NCBI GenBank assembly: GCA_001687465.1
Contig: LVLI01000231.1
Location: forward strand, 124,001-188,000
Length of the DNA: 64,000 bases
Reading direction: 5' to 3'
DNA from: Halocafeteria seosinensis
Taxonomy: Eukaryota > Sar > Bigyra > Bicosoecida
The position numbers and the translations under genes are program-made. Numbering within the stretch: position 1 is the first letter of the stretch; every line of letters begins with the position of its first letter. Of the stretch, positions 22,617-33,345 are shown piece by piece. The notes under the pieces are model-generated. The model was given only the letters and a program-made list of their open reading frames with translations, made no database searches and was not told where the DNA came from.

Positions 22617-25494
22617 TCACGCACTGCCTTCGTGCTCATCGTCCTCCTTTGGGGAAGCCGCATCATCCATCGAAACCCTTTGTTCGGTTGTACCTTTTTC
22701 GGTTTCGCCCTTTCGTCCAGAGCCCTCATCCGTTGCACCCGTTTCTGCGCCGCTTTCCCCCGTTTCGCACTGATCACCGACATCCGAGCTAGGTGCATCT
22801 GTGGCCATAGCAGATTCTCCGCCACCCTCCGCAAGATTAGTATTATCATTGGACTCACCACCGTCGGCATTCGGTATATCATACTGGGAAGGAGCCGACG
22901 ACGGAGTGTTAAGTTCTTCTGTCCCTTCTGTTTCGTCTTCACCTTCGGCCGGTGCAGACTTAACACTGGCAGAGGACCGTGACCCCGTCGAACGGTTCTG
23001 ATAGTCTCGAATGAACCCATTTACCGTGTCATGCAGCGCAGATACTTTCTCAGGAGTAAGTTTAACGAACATACAGTATTTTTCTAGCAATGTGCGTATC
23101 GACACCGGGGGTACACCAAAAATGACCATGTTGTAGGCGAAGAAGCCTAGCTGTCCGGCACTCACATCGACAGTCATATCACCCTCAGGAGAGCCTATAC
23201 TCGTTTTCTCAGAGGAAGACGGATCGCGCACGGTGGCATGTGATCCTTCGGGCCCCTGATCGTATTTCTCAGCCTTTGACATTTCATTCCCAAGAGAATC
23301 AAACAGCGCACCTTCCCAAAAGTTTAAATCCTGCCAAATCCTATGCTTAGCGACCTTTTCCTTAAGATACAATCGGTTCTCTACGTCTACATCAGGGGCA
23401 CTACTGCTATCTTGTTCCAGTTCAGAGATCCATTGAGAGCTAGATCGCAGAGTGTAGAATGTTTGGCAGATGATCATAAAGCTCCGAATGGAGTTGTAGT
23501 CCCTTGCACCTTCCGCTCGGTCCAGTGCCAGCATTATAAGTGATACTAACACATCGAAACTTGAATGATCAACTACTAATCTTCCCGTCCCGCGCCGTGA
23601 ATCCAGAGCTGTCACTAATCTTTCCACGCCGTCTTTGGAGTTTCTAATTACTTCCCTTGAAGCTCGTAACAAATTTGAATGGTTCCCATCTCCTCGTGGA
23701 GAATAAGCCAACTCTTTCAAGAACCGGTTGCCCTTGGACTTATCCACTGCAGGAAGCAGTCTAACGCCAGTGAAGGCGTTACTCGTTGACAAGTCGGGAT
23801 CCATCTTCTTTTGCAATCTGTCCACGATTTGCGAATTAGTAAGCGTTTTTTTGGCTAAATCTACAACAACTTTAGTAGCCTCTTTAGGAGCACTAACAAA
23901 GTTGACAATGTCACTCTCTTCATCCAAAAACAGAACAGAAATGAGACCCTCTAGAGGGCCTGGAGTAGGTAGGACTGTCTTAGCATTGTGGCGCACAGGT
24001 TTGGGGGTGATGGGCTTAACGTTTTCAAGGGAGGCTGCCCTAGATGCTCGACGGCTACTTTGGCTCGATTGAGCAGAGGCGGCAACAGTAACTTGTCGAT
24101 AGAGTCGTTCAGCGGCATCCTCGGTTGCCTTCTCCATATCTTCCAATGTACCGGCAAGACATTGCACGTCGTACTGTAAGTTCGCGAGGAGACTACTTTC
24201 GTATACAACAAATTTTCGAGAAGCAGACGCAATCTCTTTTTGCCGGCAAGTCTCGGCCCTTTGCATTGAGGACATTATGTTACAAAGTGTTGTTTCAAAC
24301 TCCTCGACTGCGGTATCATACTCTTCCCAGGCATCTTCACATTCTTTCTGAGCACTTTTCATTTGGGACACTGCTCTTGATGCATGCTGTCTCAATTGCC
24401 CTAACCTATCGGTAGACGGTGCACTAAAGAAATCCTTGATGCCATCCACCAGTTTACTCGAACTTCTGTCGATGTTTCTCGAATTGTGCCCTGAAGCCGC
24501 CGCTCTAGCAGCCGTAAGGTCCATTGCAGCGCTACTTAGCTTCGATTTAGAAGGAGAGCTGCTACTTCCTTCGTAAAATGGACTACTACCATTTGCATCC
24601 CCGGCACTAACTCTCTTCGGAGCTCCCCAGCGGCCCGTATGCTTGGGTGGGTACCATGGAGGGGGCACCTTCGTGTTTGCAGTACTCGCAGCCTCCAGCG
24701 CTTTCTGTCTAGCATTCCTGTATTTATGGTATGCTTTTTCACATTTCTCACCCGCTGATCGCACAGCCTTTGTAACCCTCTTTCCTTCGTTCAGCTGAAA
24801 AAGCAACAGTTTAACTTGCCAAAACAGGACAATGCAATTAAACGTTACTCGAACACTCACCGTGCTACTGAGCCCCGAAGAGCGCTGTTTCCATTTCTCC
24901 AACGGGCCGACAACATCCTCCAAAATGTGATTAGCAAGATTCTGATGTTGGTTGGCTTTGTTTTGCATATCCCCGCATACTTGATCAAGTGCGTTGCGGA
25001 ATTCAGGAATTTCATCAGCTCCCAGTTCTGAAGCTGCTAATTTATTTTTGATATGTTTCGCAAACGCTGATTCAGCATTCGCCTTTTCTCTCATAAATTT
25101 TATAAATTTATCAGCAGCACGTTCCCCTTGCACTACCTGATTCATGGGCATAAAGACTTGATGAGATGGAAGGGTCTACTTCAGGACTGGCAAACACACG
25201 AACCTGCTCTTTCAGCACCTCAAAATTCCGTCGAAGTGGATTTGCTTCGATAGGTGCTATAACATCTTCAGGATCCGGGAGCGGTGGCGGAGCGACATAA
25301 GAGCTCTTTGGAGCTACACTAGCAAATTGCGGGGATTGCTTGGGGTCCTTTTCCGGCACAGCAGCTGTTTTGGCAGAGCCAGCAGATCCAAATGCAGAGG
25401 TCGAACTCCGTTTGGCACCATTCTCAGCACTGGTACTCCGTGTGGAATCTGTCGAAGTGCTCTTTACTTGTGTAGAGGACGTAGAATCTGCCAT
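22617..25494 (-). CDS. F-BAR domain protein with C-terminal SBF2/KIAA0513-like domain
   Basis: Three exons: 25204-25494, 24861-25136 and 22617-24794, all in phase 0, 914 residues from the ATG at 25494. F-BAR dimers bind and bend membranes. Residues ~70-370 look like an FCH/F-BAR region: LRRNFEVLKEQ, then GERAADKFIKFMREKANAE.AFAKHI, and long helices such as VRSAGEKCEKAYHKYRNARQKA. The C-terminal part (about 570-790) has helical landmarks I associate with the SBF2/KIAA0513 family: FMIICQTFYTLR, IWQDLNFWEGALFDSL, AGQLGFFAYNMVIFGV and SALHDTVNGFI. The last ~110 residues are acidic and disordered. Intron 1 needs a weaker GTTCGT donor, chosen because it restores the F-BAR alignment. Intron 2 (24795-24860) is 66 nt without an in-frame stop. 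F-BAR is moderately sure; the SBF2-like assignment is less so. Confidence 0.72.
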
Positions 25495-25845
25495 CTCGGT
25501 AAGCTGTATGGTATTTTCAAGAGCTACACTGGGCTTTCCAACTCCAAATAGTGCAAAACCAAGTAAACGCACAGAATTACGAGGGTCAATCGCGTTTCGC
25601 CTATATCTCCAAAAACTGTGCAATGTCTTACCATCGACCCAATACGAGCATTAAATAAACACACTCTCTGGGGAAGACTGCAAGCTGCCAGGAATGATTG
25701 CTGTGTTTCTGCAGACGAAGTATGGCATTTCCACCAGTCTACCCTATACCGTATACGGATGTTTTCTTCATGATAATGATCTCTGCTTCATAAAGAGATA
25801 TTTTCATTCCTTCAGCGGGTGCCTTTGACACTAACACTAACGAGA
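25495..25845. other. Divergent intergenic region
   Basis: 351 bp between the F-BAR gene and a small membrane-protein gene on the plus strand. The F-BAR reading frame stays open upstream to 25623 but without an ATG. Nothing else is recognisable. Confidence 0.5.
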
Positions 25846-26597
25846 ATGGCGGAAGAAGAGAGCAATGGCGAGAAGACCTCAACTTGGCAGGAGCAAGTCG
25901 ATGCCAGAGAACTAGCTGCTCGAAGGAGAGAGCAATATATCAGTGAAAGGAATGAACGAAAACGAAGGGCGTTTCGAGCCAGAGCAGACTACATGATGTC
26001 TCTTTCGCCCGGGGAATACTTGATGGGACGCGGTTTGGCCGCCGGGGCTGCAGTGTGGGAAACAACCCCGATCATCCTGGCCGGAGGTGCTTTTGCAGAT
26101 ATGATTTACAGTTATAGACAGGGCAAACGATTCACGTATGTGTTTGCTATTTGTTGATCCGGTGCTGTTTGCTTACCTGGTCCTGCGCCGTCTTCCGGTA
26201 CTCTGAACGCAGGAGCCTAATTGAGTCCGCTCGGTACTCGTCCCCGTATGTTGCCAGAATGTGGTTTAGGCTGACAGGATTTATGGTCCTACAGCAGGCC
26301 CTTGAAATGTGGATAATGAAGCAAACTCGGCTAGGTGAACGATACGATCCAGACCCTTGGGATAACATGCACTATACCAATGTTGCAAGAGCAGTGTCTG
26401 GAGCAGGGGCAGGAGCGCTCGTGGCCTTCAAGGGGAAACACGGATTCACTGCAGCGAAGCAGGCCATTCCAAGGAACAAAAAAGTCATGGCTTGGGCAAT
26501 TATGGGGGCAGCAGCAGGTCCTCTTGTCACGGATATTTGCACATTTTCCCTCAGGTCTATTTCATATGCCTGGTCGAGTCTTTCTTCCTCTGACTGA
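25846..26597 (+). CDS. Small multi-pass membrane protein, possibly Tim17-like
   Basis: Two exons: 25846-26135 and 26213-26597 (77-nt intron, split Thr codon), 224 residues. A highly charged helical N-terminus of ~50 residues (REQYISERNERKRRAFRAR) precedes three or four moderately hydrophobic, glycine- and alanine-rich segments: YLMGRGLAAGAAVWETTPIILAG, RLTGFMVLQQALEMWIM, VARAVSGAGAGALVAF and VMAWAIMGAAAGPLVTD. Repeated small-residue GxxxG-like helices are typical of Tim17/Tim22/Tim23 relatives and of some complex I accessory subunits, but I see no decisive signature, so the family is open. The stop codon lies 41 nt from the stop of the CRD-like gene on the opposite strand. Confidence 0.7.
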
Positions 26598-26638
26598 AGC
26601 GTGTGAAATATCATTGCTGGGCGAACTGTTTATTATCA

Positions 26639-27615
26639 CTAATTGTGGTTTACGAGACCCATAAAATAACATGCCATCAGGATCAAAGATGCTACAAACA
26701 GGGTGGAAGTGCGCAGCGTCGGAGACGCTCCTCCTTCGATGCTTGGAGTGCAGACACCCAGCGGATCGCCCTCACTGTCGCGAGCCATGTCTCGAAATGG
26801 CTGGCCTGGATAGTGTGCCCGCCAAAATGTGGGATTCCCATTTTCATCAAGTTGTATTTCTTCTTCAGGACCGTCTGCTCCGAAATACTTGGGGTCTCCG
26901 CACCTTTTCATGTCCGAGCCATACTGTAATAGCGGTATTTTCTGTGTTGAAGCGACTAATCGGTGCTCGAGTGGTACAGGTGCTTACTTTGCATGATTTA
27001 AAGTAGTTTTCGCAGACTGTCCGACAGAGGATAAGCGATCGGCCTTCTTGGTCACATCGTGGGAAATTCAAATAGCACATGTAATTCTTGTACGAATTTT
27101 GACAGTCCGAGTTACCGTCGAATCGTTTCTTTATCTCTACGTCATGTCCATGCTCGTTGATACCTGCTTCGTCGCGAAAACGTGAATTCTTACTCTAGGG
27201 TCCGTCAACGTACGGAGCCACACATACCTTGGTCTCTCAGTCGATCATTGTTTTCCAGGCGAATGCGTTCTGAAATAACTGAAGTTACTTTATCGCGGAC
27301 CCATTTGTCTTTACCTGCTACACTCTGTGACTCTATACCAGTCTGCAAGTGGATTAAGGAAACGATGGACACAAAAATAAGCTGCGGAAGAATAGCGTTT
27401 GAGGAGCTTACATTCTGCAAAGGGACACAAGCGGGATACCTGACAACGGAACGGCAAAAGGGCATGTCATCTTCAAATTCGACAGGATCCATGCACACGC
27501 CATTGTCTGAGCCCGCTATGTGGCATGCTGTGCTCGGCTGGGAACACAGTAACACGGTCAGCGCACTGAGTAAGAAGACACGTGTTCGAGAAACTTGCAT
27601 AGTCTTTGAGCCCAT
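26639..27615 (-). CDS. Secreted or membrane-anchored Frizzled-CRD-like cysteine-rich protein
   Basis: Four exons: 27412-27615, 27228-27342, 26988-27163 and 26639-26923, 259 residues. An N-terminal signal peptide (RTRVFLLSALTVLLCSQPSTA) is followed by a cysteine-rich ectodomain. The region YMCYLNFPRCD, then LILCRTVCENYFKSC and MKRCGDP, follows the cysteine spacing of Frizzled/folate-receptor-type CRDs. The order C..C..C..C with the CRxxCE core is the main argument. Exon 4 joins the core with KYGSDMKRCG and ends in a hydrophobic helix near the C-terminus (STLFVASLILMACYFMGLV), so the protein is probably a type I membrane or GPI-anchored protein. No Wnt pathway is implied; similar stand-alone CRDs occur in many protists. 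Intron 1 (27343-27411) is 69 nt and stop-free in frame. Confidence 0.7.
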
Positions 27616-28031
27616 TTCGTAATCCGGTTCCTATATCCAACGCTGAAAGCTCATTTTAGCGCATCAGAAGAACCGCGGGGGGAACTGGTCTCACCCTCAA
27701 ATCTGAAATCAGTAACAAGCAACTATCGCACACGTTTCCAAACCTAATTGTAGTGCTGACAAAATGATGACCTATACCCACGTACTGCAGCAGAATAGGC
27801 AGCTCTTATCGAGTGTCAAGGTTTGTTGAAGTGTGGGCTTACTTCAGTTGTGAACTCGTCGTGACAGTGTCCCGTTGCCAACCGCAACGGCTAAACAATG
27901 ATAATTAAGGCTATTTTGCTGATAGTAGTTGTTTACTCTCTATCCTGCAATATCCTGATTTAAGATTGATGACAAGATTTCATCGGGTTTGCACTGTCTC
28001 TGGAGCTCATAGGATACTGAATAAGAAAACA
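27616..28031. other. Divergent intergenic region
   Basis: 416 bp between the CRD-like gene and the unknown plus-strand gene. The plus-strand frame is open from 27969 with an earlier ATG, so a longer N-terminus for the next gene is possible. No RNA gene or repeat is seen. Confidence 0.5.
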
Positions 28032-29906
28032 ATGGCGACGGAAGACGACACGAGCCCCGAACATCTCCTACGAGTAGCAGTTGAAAGGGAGATGACTAGT
28101 CAGCAACTAATGAACTGGGTTCACCAGAACATCCCTTTCCGTCAACTACAGGTTCTATGCCGTGACCTACAGCAAAGAGCGAGAACGCTGCCGTTCCACA
28201 CAGTGAAAAGAGGCGTCAAGACACTTGGAGCGACGTGCCAGTACTTAGTCTCAGAAGAAACTGACTCAGGCACAGGACGCAAGCCAATGGTATGACAGCA
28301 GCTCTTGATTGAATACACCAGAGGATGTGTAGTTTTTCTCGGTTCTTGAATGGCACACAGAACACTGCCTTCTACGAGTCGCTCGCCCGGTATTGCGGAT
28401 ACAAGCAAATGAAACTAATCGTTGAAGAAGTAAGTAGGGTCGGTGCTTTAATGTTATGAAATAATGAGACAATAAGTATTTTGGAAGCAGCGCCTTGAAC
28501 AAGTGAACGGAAATGTAAAATTACTGTTGAAGCGGATAGAGAATGAGCAATCGAAACCTTTCCATTTCCAGAATGATGGTTCCATTGCCGACCTACAGGT
28601 TACAAGAGAAGCGATGCAAGTGCTTTTGCCTTTCCTTAGTTCTCCGAATTTAGATAACCTACTTGAGTTTGCTCGGTACTTGTTTCCGAGTCGAAGACTG
28701 GTGCCTGAGCCCTTGCCTAAGCAGATCAGTTGTGCACGAGTCATCGACTCAGCGATCATAGTAAATAGTTCAGCAAAAATTCTCCACGCACAATGGCCGA
28801 AGACAACGCAGCGTAATGCCTCCGAAAACGGTAGTGGCGAAAGAAACGAAAAGAGTCCACCCGCAGGATCACTCAATACACCCCGCGGGCACAATGAAGA
28901 GCAGCCAACAATCGCTGGTCGACGGGGGCTCTCGGCAAGGAAATCTCCAGAGGCAGGCAATAGGAAAACTAAACCCTCAACTCCACCACTTCCTGCTGGA
29001 GATTTGCCCAATCAAGTGCCTTCCTTGGATCTCAAGCATGTGCAAGATCGAGAGATCGGCACGTTACCTTCGAAATCGTCTTCTGCCAGCGAAGAACTAC
29101 ACTCTCGCTCCAAACGCAAGTGCTCGTCTCGTTCATACGATCCCGAGGAATTAGATCCTGAGGTATTGTTACGCCACGTAACCACCAGTGAGTCCAGGGC
29201 ACATGAAAGAAACCTTCTTTGGTCCGATATACCGAAAGAATATACAGACAGGCTATCTGTTACCGAATGGAGAATACTAAGACGTTACGTAAAGGAGCTG
29301 GAAGCTAAAAGGAATGCAGAGCAAGCTTTGCGGGCACCACTGGAGACATCAAGAAAAAAGCACGAATATGCAGAGTTGTACGAAGAAGGGCAAGCTCCAA
29401 TAGTCGAAAACTATGAACCGGAAATTGGGACAGAGAAATCCCTCGAGAGTACAGGAAGCAACTCGATTCGGAGTGCGCGCAGCTGGCGCTCGTTCGAAAT
29501 TTGGAAGTCTATTGGAATGGCAACAAGAGAACTTAAGCGAGGAAGAAGGAGGAGCTTATCGTGCATGCACCCTGTAACTTCCCGTTTGAGTCCAGCGCGT
29601 AGAATCCAGTCGGAGGAACTAGCGGACCATCTTCGGAACAAACGACTTCACCGAGAGTTCCGCCTAAGGAACGCTTCACTGGGAGGCTGGCGTACTTCCG
29701 CATCACATACTGCTGACGTGCTTCTGAAGAATATGGCAGGGAAAGTATATTCCGACGAGACCTCCCAAAAAGAAACTGGCGCAGAGGTGGGGCGAAGATG
29801 GTCTCGCTCTGCGGATAGTGCGTCAATGTCATCTCTTTTGCAGAAGGCAAAAGAGTCTTTGGCTGCGATTCAATTGTCCTCCGAATGGGGTGCACCTTCT
29901 CATTAA
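28032..29906 (+). CDS. Unknown protein, helical N-terminus and long disordered basic C-terminus
   Basis: Three exons: 28032-28289, 28361-28429 and 28491-29906, all phase 0, 580 residues. The start at 28032 was chosen for its strong context (A at -3, G at +4); an in-frame ATG at 27969 would add 21 residues. Residues 1-230 look globular and helical (EHLLRVAVEREM, MNWVHQNIPFRQLQVLCRDL, FYESLARYCGY, LQVTREAMQVLLPFLSS, NLLEFARYLFPSRRLVPEPLP). The rest is S/R/K/E-rich with a helical EYTDRLSVTEWRILRRYVKELEAKRNAEQALR segment near 420. No catalytic motif is visible and I do not recognise the family. Confidence 0.7.
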
Positions 29907-29962
29907 CAGTATCTACAATAGCAAATCGATTTAAAAGTGTAACCACAGTCTGAGCTGTACCC

Positions 29963-30268
29963 TTTAGGGGCGGCCGCATTCGCACTACCATGTACCGGTA
30001 CACCCTACACACGTCGCACTTGACGCTCCTACCATTCCCGTTAGGGGCTGCCGCATTCGCACTACCATGTACCGGTACACCCTACACACATCGCACTTGA
30101 CGCTCCTACCATTCCCTTTAGGGGCTGCCGCATTCGCACTACCATGTACCGGTACACCCTACACACGTCGCACTTGACGCTCCTATGGCTGCCAGCCTGC
30201 CGCATCCGCACTACTATGTACCGGTGTACCCTACACACGTCGCACTTGACGCTCCTACCGTTCCCATA
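29963..30268. repeat. 77-bp tandem repeat array (four copies)
   Basis: Three near-identical 77-bp units at 29963-30039, 30040-30116 and from 30117, then a fourth, diverged copy reaching about 30268. The first two boundaries are exact to the base. Each unit carries a perfect 12-bp palindrome, TGTACCGGTACA, which has decayed in the last unit (TGTACCGGTGTA). Sequence variants between the first three units are only one to three bases. The array sits between the end of an unknown gene and the 3' side of the 5S rRNA gene. Open frames running across it are by-products of the repeat. Confidence 0.92.
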
Positions 30269-30340
30269 TAATGCCATAGATTTTCATCTTCCCGTAAATT
30301 ATTTGTTGTGTATGGTATAATGTCCAGTGTACACGCATGA

Positions 30341-30361
30341 AAAAAAAATAAAGAAAAGGGT
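30341..30361 (-). terminator. Pol III terminator of the 5S rRNA gene
   Basis: Read on the minus strand, the 5S gene is followed by CCC, then TTTT, then CTTTA and a run of nine T. A T-run directly after the 3' end of a 5S gene is the normal RNA polymerase III stop signal. Confidence 0.8.
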
Positions 30362-30481
30362 GTCAGCAGCACCTGGGCTTCCCGAGTGGTCCCCCACCTC
30401 AGTACTGACCAGGCCTAACGCAGCTTAACTAACGGAGTTCTGATGGGAGTCCGGTGTACTCTACGTAGTATGGCCGCTGAC
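30362..30481 (-). rRNA. 5S rRNA: 5S ribosomal RNA
   Basis: A 120-nt gene on the minus strand. Its 5' and 3' ends pair perfectly as helix I (GTCAGCGGC with GCTGCTGAC, one G-U pair). The internal sequence carries 5S hallmarks in order: CCCATCAGAACTCCG (loop B/helix III), AGTTAAGCTGC with TTAGGCC (internal A-box region), TGGTCAGTACT, GGTGGGGGACCACTCGGGAAGCCC (C-box/TFIIIA region) and GGTGCTGCTGAC. It is followed by a T-rich Pol III terminator. Only one copy occurs in this window, embedded among protein-coding genes rather than in an rDNA or 5S tandem array. Boundaries come from the helix I pairing. Confidence 0.95.
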
Positions 30482-30841
30482 AATTATGCGGAGGGCTGTT
30501 TTACATACCTATAGTACCAGGCATGTTTACCGGTAGTTGACGAGCGAGCATGCTTGCTATCAAAGTTCGCAAATCGTTTCAGTCAAAGGCTCACAAATTG
30601 TTAAGCTGCATGAGTATCTTGCATGAGTCGAAAATCCCCTGGTGTGCTCACCACCTCATACACTCATGCTCGTTCGAACTAGCCATTGTGAAGCTCATCA
30701 TGACTTCGTTCAGACGTCTTCCGGAGTTTTGTTCATACTCAGTCACGTCATGTGCTTCATATATCTTGATATGTAAGCCAGAGGGAGCTCAAATGCTCAT
30801 GGTAGCTGCTTTCTTCTAGAGTGGAAAATTCGCAGCAACGC
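30482..30841. other. Intergenic region between 5S rRNA and first PAP gene
   Basis: 360 bp. It holds the 5S upstream flank and the PAP promoter. An 89-codon plus-strand frame (30550-30819) has no family resemblance. A single TTTACCGGTA near 30532 resembles the palindromic core of the 77-bp repeats. Confidence 0.5.
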
Positions 30842-33345
30842 ATGCCGTCTTTGGAGCTTCCCACAGCCAGGAAGAGGAAACTGAGCCATCTTGAAAGGGT
30901 TGCATGGATCATGCGATGGCTCTCTGTGCTAGCAGCAGCTCTGTTGCTACTTACCCTGCCCAGGGATGCCCGAGCGCGAAGGCATTCCGTACGATCGGAG
31001 ATGAAAGGACAGTCTAGCTATATCAGGAAGTTAGACAAGCAGGGCCTTGTTGAGCATCCCCTGCAGCTGATCGATCCGAAAAAACTACAAGATAGTGGGT
31101 CATTACGCAATATTTCTAACAAGGCTCCCACGTTGGATATATCAGCCACTACGTTTACCAATGGCGATACTATCGTGGTCACGCTGCACAACGAAGCAGG
31201 AACTTGGAGTAAGGAAGCCAAATGTGCAAGTTCTGCAGCTTTCAACCAATTTCTGGTGCTCGTACTAATGCAGCTTCTGAACAGTGGATAGGGGCCTACA
31301 GTCCCTCAAATGCTAATATCACGGAAGTCGTCCCTATTAAGGTGGCCTTTCCTTTCTATGCAGACGCGAATTATAATTCGAACGGAGTCGCTAACGTTTC
31401 CTTTCAGCTCGTCAACATGCGCGCGAATTATAAGTTTTATTTTTTTGATTGCCCACTTGCGTTTCCAGCCTGTGAGATTCAAGCTGAAAGTGCTGTTGTT
31501 TACGTTGACGACCCTAACGCCCCCTTAAAACCGAGAGTCCTCCCCGTCTCGGGTAAAAGTTCAACAGATATGCGTTTGATGTGGTCCTCAAATTGCGGTC
31601 CCAGCTCAGCCATGGCACGAACAAGCGAAAATGGAACCAAAGAAGGCCCAATAGTGCAATGGGGTCTTGATAAAAGCGAGTTACCGAATACTGTAGTAGG
31701 AAAGAGTTTCACGTACGCGGCTGACGACATGTGTGGAGGTCCTGCAGTTGCCGAGGGGTATAGGGATATTGGATGGATCCACGAAGCCATCCTCACTGGA
31801 CTACCCGCGGGAAAAAGTATATTTTATCGTTTTGGCAACAATAATGGTGGTGGCGAAGGCGGGAGCAAAATGAGTGGCATTGAAGAACTCAGAGTGCCTC
31901 CAAAGCGAGGGACTTCCGGAGTGCGCCTGTTTCTCTACGGGGACATGGGGCGAGGAAGCGATGATGATGCCGCCACCTGGAGAGAATACGGGGAACCTGC
32001 CATCAACACGACCCGTCAGCTCAGAAATCATATCGATAATGAAAGTTGGGGTGATGCAATATTTCATATCGGGGATATAGTACGTTATAACCGGCACGAG
32101 AAAACGCATTTTTATCCGTCCCTTCAAGAGATATGGTTTGTTATTCTTGCAGAGCTATGCCACTGGATATGCTGCGGTGTGGGATGAATGGCTTGACATG
32201 GTGTCTCCTGTTGCGAAGCGAATTCCGTACCTAGTCAACGGTGGAAACCACGAGTGTGATAGTCCCGCGGAGTCATTCCCTGCTAATCGAACGCCCACAT
32301 TCTTTGAAGGCGATCCTGATCGTCGAGGTGGTGACAGTGGAGGTGAATGTGGTGTTCCTATGGTGAATCTGCTGAAGACTCCGCGTGTTTCTGCCGAGGA
32401 GCAGTGGTGGAGTTGGGATATTGGTAATGTCCATATCGTTGCTATGAACACTGAATATGATTTCCGGAGAAGTTCAGAACAATATGCATGGCTGAAGAAC
32501 GACTTGGCGGGAGTCGACAGAAGGGTGACACCGTGGATTATCTTTGGGGGACATAGGTGCGTAATTGTGGTGCCTACTCGATATAGATACTGTTTATTTT
32601 ACCAGACTCGTGGTGTTTCGCTTACAGACCCATGTACGTTTCCTTCAGATGGCATAAGAGTGCCGCTGCTCTTCTAGTTGAGCATATAGAACCGCTTTTG
32701 ATTGAGCATGAGGTCGATTTGGTCATCTGGGGGCATCATCATAGTGTCCAGCGATTTTGCGCAGTATCGAAAGACACCTGCAAGCAGCGCTCTCAAGTGT
32801 CATCGAGTTCGGGATCTACGTATATCTACAAGGCTCCAAAATTTCCAATTCATAATGTGATTGGATCTGCAGGTGCAGACTTCGCATTTAGCGAGGAAAA
32901 TCCTTATCCCAACACTCTTGATCGATCACCGTTCTATAGATGGGGCTTTGCTCAAGTTGAAGCAATTAATGCAACTCATCTGTGGTGGAAGTATATTGAC
33001 AACGGAAGTCCTGTGGATGGTTCTTCTAATGTTCCCGGTACAGTCTTGGATGAATTCTATATAATCAAAGACCCCCTGGCAGAAGCCAGGGACTCCGACG
33101 GGGGGTCGAGTCCACCAAATAAGTGGCTTGTGGGCGGTTTCGCGCTTGGCTTCTTCGGTATTTTGGCCATTGAATGCATTCTTCTGCATATCTGGTACAA
33201 ACGTAAGTACGGGAAGTACCAGCGTCTGTACCAAAGCCGCTCTGAAAGTGTACCTAACGATGCCGACGAGAAAGCCTCAGAGCCTGGTCCAGAGGATCAG
33301 CGACTCCCGGAAGCCACTGAAGAGGAGCATGCGGAAAATGCGTGA
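30842..33345 (+). CDS. PAP: Purple acid phosphatase, membrane-anchored (copy 1)
   Basis: Four exons: 30842-31208, 31274-32079, 32153-32556 and 32628-33345, 764 residues. Purple acid phosphatases hydrolyse phosphomonoesters with an Fe-metal centre, usually outside the cell or in vacuoles. An N-terminal signal anchor (MRWLSVLAAALLLL; Met24 at 30911 is an alternative start) is followed by an N-terminal fibronectin-like domain (QWIGAYSPSNANITEVVPIK). The metallophosphatase core has all metal motifs: LYGDMGRG, IFHIGDI joined to SYATGY, VNGGNHE, IIFGGHRPMY and IWGHHHSVQRF. A transmembrane helix near 690 (WLVGGFALGFFGILAIECILL) and a charged cytoplasmic tail follow, so this is a type I membrane enzyme rather than a soluble one. 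Tandem paralogue at 33786 with identical intron positions. Confidence 0.95.

Noticed and set aside
29533-30012. 159-codon minus-strand frame overlapping an annotated gene and the repeat array
   Set aside because: Shadow frame; it runs antisense through the spliced gene at 28032-29906 and has no family match.
30062-30277. Open frame reading across the 77-bp repeats
   Set aside because: It repeats the same peptide in frame only because the units share a length; it is a by-product of the array.
30362-30481. Possibility that this is a tRNA or SINE
   Set aside because: Helix I pairing, 120-nt length and internal 5S motifs fit 5S rRNA fully; no CCA-like acceptor or cloverleaf is present.
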